Below are positions 10,738 to 21,300 of a stretch of 64,000 nt of DNA, piece by piece; within the stretch, counting starts at the first letter, position 1; every line of letters starts with the position of its first letter. The notes under the pieces were generated by a model. It saw nothing but the letters and a program-made list of their open reading frames with translations, was not told the origin of the DNA and made no database searches. The translations under genes and the position numbers were made by a program. Where the stretch lies: NCBI GenBank assembly GCA_011317545.1, contig WUJK01000001.1, positions 62,001 through 126,000 on the forward strand, read 5' to 3'. The DNA is from Coniella vitis (lineage: Eukaryota > Ascomycota > Sordariomycetes > Diaporthales > Schizoparmaceae).

Positions 10738-12191
10738 TCAACAATCAACAACGTCCAATGCATATGCCTTGGCACCTAGAGCGGCAGGGGGCCAATCCCG
10801 TTCGATCTCGATGCTCGTCTGCACACGAATGTCGCGGTTCCCCACGTCCCTGTACTCCTGACCGGCAGTCGGGAATGAGTGAAGCGTAGGTTGTGTTTTG
10901 ACAGTGGTGGTAGTAACATTGTGGCTCATATTATCGAGCCGCAAGCCCGCTTCGGCCTCCACATCGTCCGCCATGCTGGCGTATTTGTTTTTCGTCCTCC
11001 GGCCCCCATTGGTGCCATTATTGTGGAAAATGTGTGCGAATCGGGCCCCATGGCTCTGCTGGCCCATCGTGGCATCGCCGCTCTGCCCGCGAATGTGCGA
11101 TGTTTTGCCCATGTGCTGCTTGACGAAGGTGGGAATGCGCGAAAGAAGAGGGCGCATGCCGATAAGGCAGGCGGCGGAAAAGTACATGCCGCATTCGACG
11201 ACGGTCCACGAGAAGGCTTCGTCGGCGACTGTGGACTCGGTCAGTTAATGGTTAAAACATTAGTCTTGAAGTGCAACTTACACGTTGGGTCGTTGCTAAT
11301 AACATCGGCTTGGAGATAAAAGACGCTGGTTCGGATGCAAGACGCTATCATGCCACTATAATAAAGTCGAAATCTTAGCTTCATACTTTCTTTAGGGCCC
11401 TCCTTCGCGAATGAGAGAACACAGGATAAAAGAGAACTAACATGCTACCCGTCAGACAGACAGCAGCAATGCCGGCCTTTCGCGCAAACGAAGCCTGAAT
11501 TCCCCAAACCGTCCGAATTGGCAGCAGGGCAATCATAACATCGCCAGCAATATTCGGGAAATTTGTCACCTGATACCACAGGATTTGGTTAAAACACGAG
11601 CCTCCAGGTATCGTCCGGTCCCACGTGTACGCGAGCGGGCGGCATTCGAGCTGCGCCGCAATAATAGTCGCGACGCAGTTGCCGATCAAGAACCCCATGA
11701 CGACGTAGCAAGCTAGTCTTGCCTTGCGATGCGTGAGAATGCGCAAGTAGAGAATCACGACTGAGAGGCGCGAGAGGAGGTTTGAGGGTACATAGAACCA
11801 GTCAAGTACATAGAGTAGCAAAAGGTACTTTGTGACCATGTCTGGATTCTCGAGTTCAATAGCGGCGACGTGGCGTCCTAGACCAGCTTGAAGAACCTCG
11901 GCTAGAGGGAAGTCAAGCAATTAAGTCAGTCCACTATGCAAGTTCATAAGAATCAGAGTTCTCTGGAAAGATCTTACCATAAACACTGGCGATGAGTCCA
12001 ATCAGCATAATATAAGCGGGAACCAAAACATGGTCATCCCACGATCTCTTGGCTGAGACTAAACTCCGTGCATAGATACGGAGGGGAAAGAGAATGGTGG
12101 TGATGATGAGAATTACAGTACAAGCAGCAATGGTTCGACCGCCATTGTTGGCTTCCAGATACCCCGCAGGGAAAGAAGTTGTTGAAGACAT
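10738..12191 (-). CDS. Fungal rhodopsin-domain (PTH11/SAT4-like) seven-helix membrane protein
   Basis: Integral plasma-membrane protein of the fungal rhodopsin-domain family, often annotated as PTH11-like receptor or SAT4 family; the ligand is unknown. Four exons on the minus strand: 12191-11978, 11901-11442, 11355-11282 and 11228-10738, giving 412 aa. The N-terminus starts MSSTTSFPAG with no CFEM domain and no clear signal peptide. Seven hydrophobic segments run from TVILIITTILFPLRIYA through the final helix ending AACLIGMRPLL. Family hallmarks are GLGRH, the LECRPLAYTWD segment and the PNIAGDVMIALLPI helix. The last 120 residues are a hydrophilic cytosolic tail. Members are frequent inside or beside secondary-metabolite clusters. 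The third intron is only 53 bp, so that junction is the least certain. Confidence 0.88.
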
Positions 12192-13475
12192 TGAATCTTC
12201 GGCTGGAACGTCAAAACGAAAATTCACAACGCAGGACACAAGCAACACGGGTTCGGCAGTTCAAGTCCTAGCGTCTTAACTTTGCGAATTGGGGGCAAAG
12301 GGGTAGTGGTAAGAGTGTTGATGGAGATGAACAAATGGGAGAAGTCACACACGAGAAGGTAAATCACTCTTCTCAGAGGACTATCTCATTATAAAAGGGC
12401 TAACGGATTCTATTCATAGATCAGTGATGTACTCTTTCATACGAGATTGTACAGTACAACAAGTCTGCCTCCTTGAAGTATCACCGAAGATAGTATATAT
12501 CACCCGCCCGTTTGCAGCCAGAAGGCGTGGTGATGGGGTTAGGCTCTCTGTCAGGTAAAATCAAACTTGCGAGTACATGCGGCCAGACCTCTCCTAAAAC
12601 CCACTTTCTTGGACGAAGCACTTGGTCATTTCACGTATGCAGTTTGTCTGCGGTATAATTCTCCGATGGGTCAAGGAGGCCATTCCCGAGCACACTGGCC
12701 ACCAACGGATGTGACGTTTGATTAATATGAGGACGGATAAAGAAGGTATTTCACCAACATACTGGCCCCCAAAGGATGTAAGCGGTGGCTGTTTACAAGG
12801 ATTTCAATCCTAGTGAACCGCAGTCCGAACGTAGCACAGTATGTATGTCAGGCCAATGGATGAAGAAGATATTTCACCAACATACTGGCCCCCAAAGGAT
12901 GTAAGCGGTGGCTGCTTACAAGGATTTCAATCCTAGTAAACCGCAGTCCGAACGTAGCACAGTATGCATGTCAGGCCAATGGATGAAGAAGATATTTCAC
13001 CAACACACTGGCCCCCAGAGGATGTAACCGTTGGCTGTGCATAGTCTAATCCCAGTCAGTGACCCGCAGGTACCGGCCTGCAAGAACTGGGCTTCGGGTT
13101 TAAGATTGGGGATTAGTACATAAGTTTACTATAAAAATCGCAGATAAAAGCCGGTACGTACCGTTAGACGCTAGACTTTATCTATCAACTCGGTGTAAAA
13201 TACGTGATGCCCCACTTATGAGCGACCTGATAAGGGTTTGACTTATTTCGGCCTGCAACCATAGTACCGTGGATAAATTTGGTCACTGCATTCTGACGCC
13301 ATAACGCAGAGAATTTGGGTGTATGAGCAGGACTCAGTTGCAAAACCCAACCTTGACAGATCATTCAAACATCTGAGTTCTGATACGGATATGAGTGATT
13401 CACTTACAGCCGTTGGTAAATATGTTATAAGTACACTCAATTCTAAAAACGTCCATAACCTTGGAGGCAAGGCAG
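12192..13475. other. Intergenic between receptor start and prenyltransferase end
   Basis: 1.28 kb containing the receptor promoter at its left and the 123-bp tandem repeat. At 13243-13268 there is a short similarity to the segment upstream of the P450 (2687-2730). No gene is recognised; the 75-codon ORF at 13243-13470 has no family features. Confidence 0.55.
12741..13039. repeat. 123-bp tandem repeat, about 2.4 copies
   Basis: Copies start at 12741, 12864 and 12987 with an exact 123-bp period; the third stops after about 50 bp. The shared core reads TATTTCACCAAC then ACTGGCCCCC and GGATGTAA. A more diverged single copy of the core (GCACACTGGCCACCAACGG) lies near 12690. Copies 1 and 2 differ by only a few transitions, so the duplication is recent. 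Confidence 0.85.
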
Positions 13476-15009
13476 CTATTTCATGTATGTGTTAAGTTGC
13501 TGGATGCTAGCAGGTCTGACTTGACGAGGGTTAATGTATGAGACCAAGCGAAGCGCTCCGCTTTTCTCAACCGAGCAACCCAAATATGTGTGCAGACCGC
13601 TGCGTGACTGTATCGATTCGGATTTACTGTTGGTTATGAGTAACATACTTATTAGCATCCCTATAGGAAATATCGTGGTGTGGACAGAGTTCGAAATCGA
13701 AAACAAAGGTTGAATCTTACAAAAGTGTCTTGACAGCATGCAAATACTTCGCCATGGTAGCCACTGACGAACCACACGTCTGTCCCTCTTGGCCATAGTG
13801 TCGAAAAAGTGCTGATAAGACTGTCGCGTTGGTTGGAGCGTAGTGGCGGACTGGCAGGTATAACTTGACCTTAGGCGCCTTGCTGCCTAGTTTGAGCTCG
13901 ACATTGTACAGCATGCCAGCTGTACGGTGATCGTCCTGGCCTCCGGCCATAGTATTGCCTAGAACCAAATTCGTGTAGAGCTGGTGCATATCTCCCAGGC
14001 CTCGGTCCAATTCTGGCGCCTGAAGTCGCCCACCCAAGGTCATAGCCTTCTTTATAGAAGCAAAGCTGGTTTCCCTGATCCGAAAGTAGATTTTGATGCG
14101 GGACTCCAATGGATCCGTTATATCTATAGCTATCATATCCATCTCCAACGGCGGAGAAGCAGGGTCTTGAACATACTCTTGAAATATCTTCAGAGCCTGT
14201 AGCAAGTCCGGTCTGGAGTATGGCGCCGTGTGAATGGCGTCCTGAATAACGTCGAAATTGCTCTGGTGAGTTGTGCTCGCCTTCCGTCCTGGGAAGAAGT
14301 ATGCTTTGCTCATTATGCTTCCATCCTTTCCCAGGTCGAATGCGTAGAAGATCTTGGTCTGGTGGCCCTCTATAGACCTCACACTGGCCGCCTCCTTCTC
14401 ATCGAGTAATTCGTTCTGGAAGTGTTCGAGCCAAGCTGTATTTGTTCCAGAAAAGTAACTTGTTATAATGTTTTGCATTACCAGATCTCCACCCCTGTTG
14501 CAAGGGTCGAGATGAGTGCCTGCGTGTATGCCGACAGGCTCAATAGAGAATCGTATTATTGGAGCGCTGCCACTTGTGCGCCAGTCCCAACTCAATTCAA
14601 CCGGGGTATAGTCGTCTGTCATGAAGCTTCTCCATGTTGGCTCTCTGTCTGGAAATTGGGCAGGTCCTAGTACCCGCATGACCGATCTGATGAACTTCAA
14701 GTGTATACGCTGGGCATTAAGGGAGTAGCCGGCGCTATCAAGAAAGGTGGCAAGGGCGAGACCCGTTGAGAGCCACCAGTATCGAGCATCTTGGCTATAG
14801 AGACAAAACGTTAGCTACTTAGATTATATCAGGACAGTAAGTGGGAGGATGTGGTAAGTAAACCGAGGGAAAGCATCATATGGTGCACATTTCCCACGTT
14901 ATATAGTACCACTTTTGAAGGCAGAAGAATATACATACTCTAAATCGTCACTGCAGTCCTCTTCAACAAGCTTGTATGCCTGCGTTATTGGTGTTCTTGA
15001 TTCATTCAT
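13476..15009 (-). CDS. DMATS-type aromatic (indole) prenyltransferase
   Basis: Soluble, metal-independent ABBA-fold enzyme that transfers a prenyl group, usually dimethylallyl, to an aromatic ring such as indole. Three exons on the minus strand: 15009-14939, 14794-13721 and 13599-13476, giving 422 aa, typical of the family. The signature YWWLSTGLALATFL is near residue 29. The substrate-anchoring VELSWDW has the catalytic-type Glu at residue 90. Diphosphate-binding basic or tyrosine positions are visible in IRFSIEPVG (Arg105), KAYFFPG, IKIYFRI, VKLYLPVRHY and the C-terminal GLHTYLGC. A YINP block near the end matches the SYFNP-like terminus of the family. The last exon is needed for the conserved C-terminus, because the exon 2 frame stops immediately after the splice donor. 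It is the most pathway-specific enzyme of the group and lies about 0.9 kb from the RIP block. Confidence 0.93.
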
Positions 15010-15929
15010 TTTTCCTGCGTCTGGTTCCTCCCAGACTAGTAGCGGGCTACTCTGAGGAGATAGATAGAGTAACGGAGTGAAGGGCTTGGTATAAAAGGCT
15101 ATACATTACAGATGTCTAAAATTCGTAGGCTCGGGCCAGCCATGTACGAATTATATAGCTGGAAGCCATTTATTAAGATAACATGAACCTCGTTATTTAT
15201 ACCTGTTTAACCAGTCATTTGTCATATGGTCAAAGTTCCAAGGCCACTAGAGTTCCGAAAACATATTATTGACAACTAACTCAACCAATCAGTTTATAAT
15301 AAGTGCCCGCCATAATCCGGGTCTGTCAGGAGTATCGAGGTATTTTACGTGGATCATTCCTAGTATACAGGGCAACCTCATCAATTCTCTCTAGATAAAA
15401 ACATTTTCAAATTCACCGAATACATTACTCCTCGCGATGCAAACTGTATTTTATCAGCTGACGCAATCTTTCGCCAAAGAGGCATACTGACGCATGTATC
15501 CTAAATAGCATCCGCACTGTGACGCGGCGGGTCTCCCTGATAAGTGATGGGTAGCAACGCCAAAGTCCAACAAAAGTGGACCGCCCACCAAGGGTACAGT
15601 GACAGCAGTGCCTCAAAGAGTGGTGCGTGGTGCCTTATCCCCGCTGTGCCACAGCCAACACCGCCGAGTGAAGTTGTTATGAGGTTGCGGTTGCTACCCT
15701 GCGTGCGTACAAGGTCGCACTATGGACCGAAATTAGTGATCACAAGGGCAGAACAGGAGTCCAACATATATGGATTGCTCGAACCAAGCAAGGACTGACG
15801 ATGGTATCTATTGGTTACGATTGCATTAAGATATGAGGTGGATAATTGAGTGTGGAGATAACGGAGGGACTTTAGTCCGTTATGATATATATACACTTAT
15901 TATTAGTTACGATTGCATTAAGACTTATA
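15010..15929. other. Intergenic, prenyltransferase upstream region to block edge
   Basis: It holds the presumed promoter of the prenyltransferase next to 15009. From about 15790 composition slides to AT-rich. A 19-bp direct repeat, GTTACGATTGCATTAAGA, occurs near 15815 and 15906. ORFs of 63-84 codons here show no family features. Confidence 0.55.
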
Positions 15930-15950
15930 TATTATTAGATAATATGGAAA

Positions 15951-16541
15951 AGTAGCCTAACTATTCCTGGATTATATAAAGATACGGGTTAATTTCAGGT
16001 ACCAAATAGACCCGCACTTTTCTAATCTTAAGATTCTTATTTATATTAATAATATTATTAATTTATATTAGAAAAAAAGCTAAACTCGAGAAAGCTCGAC
16101 TATTATAACCGATAAAAGCATCGGATTACGATAAAAAGAAGCAGCAACTTTATAAATATCGAGCAATATTATTATATCGATTGTATAATATAAGTATAAT
16201 AAAATTAGAGATACTAATAGATATAAATAGGGAGGATAGGAGATTTATATAGAGTTTTTACTACCCTAACTATAGATAGGTATCGGATAATAAGGCAAAG
16301 TAACCTAACCGTTCTTAGATATTAGAAGGATAAGGGTTATTTTCAGGTACTAAATAGGTCCGCACTTTTCTAATCCTAAGATCCTTACTTATACCTTTTA
16401 TATAATAAGCTATATATATATATAATTAAGCTATATACTTTACTTACTAATTTAAATATTTTTATCTATTTTATATATATATTATCTAATAATCAAAAGT
16501 CTTATTTACCTTTTATTACCGGTTATACGCTATTCGTAAGG
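15951..16541 (+). repeat. Left flanking repeat X' (copy in inverse orientation at the right edge)
   Basis: A segment at about 16080-16290 is matched in reverse complement by about 42855-43080; both contain ATTATAACCGATAAAAGCA and TATAAATATCGAGCAATATT. Within X' a roughly 95-bp direct repeat occurs at 15951-16042 and 16299-16395, sharing CCGCACTTTTCTAATC. The element family is unknown; it could be a DNA transposon or the target of the first retrotransposon. Confidence 0.65.
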
Positions 16542-18397
16542 TATTATAACCCACGGTTATACAGGTCACAGGAACAGGCCAGCGCAACCATATGCTAGCA
16601 AATCGGAACCTTAACGGACCGATAGGGATCTTTTATATAAGGAATATAAGGGTTAGGGTTATAAAAGATAATACGATAAGGATCGATAGGACCGCTAGCG
16701 GTCCTAACGATTATATAGGTAGACCGAAGAAGTCGCTATCGACTCTTACGGTCTAAGGTACTATTTAGGGAATAGCAGTTAATAATAGAAGGATATAAAG
16801 ATAGGAGTTTATAGCTTAATATTAGATAGTTTCCTTATAATCTTTAGTTATAAATCTAAGTATTATTTTATATAATAGGGTAATCCCTCTTAATTACTTA
16901 TAATACTTAATATTACTCGATAACGTACGGAGATTTAAAGGTAATACTTCCCCGCCTATTAATATATAACTTATAAGTACTTCTAGAATCCGGGATTTAG
17001 GTAAGGATTATTATATTTTTATAACTCTTATTTAGGACGGTTTATATATACCTCTTAGGTAATATTAAGTATAATATTTAAGTATAATACTAATAGTTCT
17101 AGCCCCCTTAACGGTTAATTAGATTTAAAATACTAATTAGTAACTCTTAATTACTATTAACGTATTTACTATATATATTATAGAACTCGAGGCTCGAGGA
17201 AGTATTAGCGGAACTCCTAATAAGCCCTTTAAGATAGAGTAGCCTAAGGTCTATTACGGATAAGAAGACGATATCTAACCTTTTATTATAGCCCTTAGAG
17301 CTTACTTCTAATATTACTAATAGTAATTCCTTACTAAAGCTAAGAAAGTAGAATTTATAGCTAATAGGTTTAAAGGCGATATACTTATATAGTTTAAACC
17401 TATCCTACGGAACTTCCTAGAATTTAAAACCGAGGAAACTAGAGAAAACGAGACTAATAAACTCTTTATATTATTCGAAACCTAACCCTAGATATTTAAG
17501 GAAACCTTTAAAAACCCTAACGAAAAGTATAATATAAAATATAAGATCTCCTAACTTAAATAAACTAAATTAGTATCTTATTATATAATACTCTTTAGAT
17601 AAATTATATTACGTCTTTATTAGGATAACGAACCCCTTATAATAGCCTATTATAATAGATTTAAAGAATCTATTAAAAACGAACTATATAAAATACCCTA
17701 ACTAGAGATATTCGTAGAATTCGTAATAATAATAATAGCTATCGACGATTATAATTAGGAAAGGAACTAGGAATAATAAGGAAGGTAAAGACCTATTACT
17801 AACTTTATACCCTAGGCTAATACCGGTAAATAATACTAACGGCTACTTTAACGCTTTATACCCCGATAAAATAACTACTATAGAATAATAACTAGTAGTA
17901 TAATATACTTAGGCCCTATAAAGCTCGATATAGCCTAAAGGAAACCTATAGGTAAGGAATACTTTAACTATAATAGGATAAGCTATTTCGTATAAGAATA
18001 CCGATAACCTAAGAAACCCAGAGAATTTAAGAAAATCACCGAAGGATAATAAGCTAATATTATAATATACGAGATTATAGATTCTACTCCTAGCTAAAAC
18101 TAGCTTTTAGAGTAAGTATTAGATAACTCCGATTATAAACTCTTTAACTAAACCTTTTATTATAAGAATAATTATATAATATACCTCTCGGTAAAATAAG
18201 GCTTAGGATAATTCCCTTAGAAACCTTATAAAGAACGATAAATTATAGTTACTTAGAGAATACCCCTTCCTACGGATAACGGTTTATTCGAGAGACTAGT
18301 AATAAAATAGTAAGCTTAGCTTATTAGGGAATACCCCTATTAACGCGATATAAAAGGATATAAGCTATCTAACGAAACGAAAACTATATAAAGTAAT
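16542..18397 (+). mobile_element. Element A: truncated gypsy fragment (5' LTR and gag), plus orientation
   Basis: The LTR 16542-17015 starts TATTATAACCC and ends GGATTATTATA, the RIP-altered form of the TGT..ACA ends of the family. It is followed by a gag-like region with a degraded CCHC zinc knuckle near 17957-18020 (readable as KECFNYNRISYFV). The element stops abruptly at 18397 where copy B begins. It is the only internal retroelement sequence in the block on the plus strand. Its left 60 bp are little mutated. Confidence 0.75.
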
Positions 18398-21300
18398 TAT
18401 AATGATCCTTGCCTGAATCTCGGATTCTGGAAGTACCTATAAGTTATATATTAGCAGGTAGGGAAGTATTACCTTTAAGTCTTTATACGTTATCGAGTAA
18501 TATTAAGTATTATAAGTAATTAAAAGGGATTACCCTATTATATAAAATAATACTTAGATTTATAACTAAAGACTATAAGGAAACTATCTAATATTAAGCC
18601 GTAAACTCCTATCCTTATATCCTTCTGTTATCTTAGTAAGTCGATATAATCGATATCGATCTTATCGATCTATAGTATACTAATCGATATAGTCGATATC
18701 GATTCTATCGATCGTATAATTATTAGGACCCTAACCCTAATTATATTATCGTAGGTATCTAGATATCCTTATATAAGAGATCCCTATCGGTTTATTAAGG
18801 TTCCGATTTACTAATATATAATTACGTTAGCCTATTCCTATAACCTATATATTTATAGGTTATAATATTATCTCCCTTCTATTAGTCTTTATCCCTAAAG
18901 ACCTATAATATTTCTATAAGTAATCCTGCTTAATATTCTTATTTCGGATTATACCTTTCTAATTCGTTATATCGTCGTCTTCTTATATAATAAAACCTCG
19001 TTTATTAAATCTAAGGTCTAATTCTGCTAAATAGAAGTTATCTTTATACTTAATTATTTTTTCGAACGCCTTCGAGATACGTCCCTATTCTTACTACGAT
19101 TCTAAGGGTAAGACTTCTTATTAAGTTTCCCCTAGTAATTCTTCTCGCTACGCCGAGTATATACGTTTAAAGCTTCCTTATTACGATATTTTAGAGATAA
19201 CTAATTCTGCCGACCTTCTATATATCTCTTCGTAATATTAAAAATTAGAGGATAAGATCGAGGAGCTAGAAGATAAATTAATACGCTTATATAGGTAGAA
19301 GAAGATATAGCGAGAGCGGATAGTATATACTATTCGTTATAATTTATCGAATCTAGAAGATTTAGATTATATAGAATATAAGGAGGTAGAGAAGGAGCGT
19401 TTAGCTACCGAGGCTAAATATCGTTCCGTAGAGCCGACCGTTCCTAAAGGCCTATTACCTAAGGGTTTTATAGCTATTATATTAGAGAACTTTAATTAGT
19501 TTAGGATTTCTCCGTTATCTCCGTCTAATTTTCTTATTAATAATCTATAGGGTATTAGGGCTTTTAGTTCGTAACTTTAATTTCTTTAGAATTACTACTA
19601 ATAATCCTTAATAAGGGGCTTAGTTATTCTTATAGGTAGTTATTATAATTAAAGATACGAATAGTCTTATAGCTTAGTAGTTAGAGCTCTTAGTTTCTTA
19701 TTAGGAGGTCCGGGGTTCGATTCCTTATAATACCTTCTCTATCTAAGGCTATAATAACCTTTATTTTTCGTATTCTTTAATAAGGTCTAGGTATACGTTC
19801 TTTAGTAGTTCCTAAGTATTTTCCGAATTATTATAGTTTTTCTATTTAATAAGGTATTATTTTCCGCGTTTACGTTTATATAAATCGAGAATCTATTTAA
19901 CTTCGTATTATACTTATTCTAGTTCGATAATATCTATATTATATAAGAGTTCTATATCTATTAGTGCTAATTCTAGAAGTAAAATATAGAAGACTAGGTA
20001 TAGATATATATATAGGATTTCTAATTCGTAGTTAACTAGTAAAATCTATTGTATAATTTTATATAATCCGTAGCGTATTCTAAACGCTATTTTCTATTCT
20101 TCTCCGGGTTTAATACGAATATACGTATATCCTTCTTTAAGATCAAGGGCTATAAACTATTAAGCTCCTCTAAGTCTATCTCTAAGTTCTTTAAAGAGAG
20201 GTAAGGGGTACCGATTCTTAATTATAATATCGTTAAGTTACCGATAGTTAACGTATAATCGTAGTTTACCGTTTTTCTTTAGTATAAATAGGATTAGGTA
20301 TCCTACTAGTAAATAGGAGGGTTTAATATAGCCTTTCTTAAGATTTTCGTCGATATATTCTCTAAATACTTTAAGTTTATCCTTATCTAATCCGTAGATA
20401 GGAAAGAGTTTTAATTATTCTCCTTCCTTAAGTAGGATCTTATAGTCGTATAAGCCGTATTCTAGTAGGCCGTTATCGAATTTTCCTTAAAATAGTTTTA
20501 TAAACTTCCGATACTCTTCTAATATACCGGAGAGGTTTCTAAATATATCTTCGTCTTATATAGTTATTATTATAAGGAGATATCGTTATATATATTTAGT
20601 TCCTTCTTAAACTTATTATAATAATATATCCTACTATCTATAGAATCCTATTATATCGTATCCTAATCTACTATATCCCTTATTCTATTAGGTACTAACT
20701 ATTACTAGATCCTTCTCTATAAGCTATCGAGGTTTATCGTATCCTAGAGTAGCTATCGCTTTAGCTCTTCTCGATTTAGAGGTATATATAAATTCGTTTA
20801 AGCCCCTATTATCTAGGTATCGCTTAATAACTAAATCCGATCCTACGCCTTTAATTATAACCGCTTCTTAGGTATCCGCTTTATCCTATAAAATATAGCT
20901 ATTAATCTAATCGATTCGAGGATTTTCCTTTCTTAATTATAGTATACCTAAGATTAGCTCGTATTATACGGTATCCTTAATATCGAAGTTTATTAGTATT
21001 ATATATCCGTAGATCGTAATTAATAATTAATTAAATTCTATATCGATAATACCTTAGCCGTAAGCGACTTTTATACCTTCTATAATACTAAGTTTATAGG
21101 GTTCTATCTTCTTCTTCTAAGGTATCCGTTCTCTATTAATAACGCTTAGGGATATAAACTTTCCTTATACTCCGCTATCTAGGAATACTATATAATATTT
21201 ATCGTTAATTCGTACTACGATTTTCAAATATTCGTATATCGAGCTATCTATTATATAGAGGGACTTTATTATAAATCCTAATCGCTTATTATCCCTTATA

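Noticed and set aside
12741..13039. Tandem array considered as a CRISPR-like or satellite array
   Set aside because: Units are contiguous 123-bp copies without spacers in a fungal intergenic region; simple tandem duplication.
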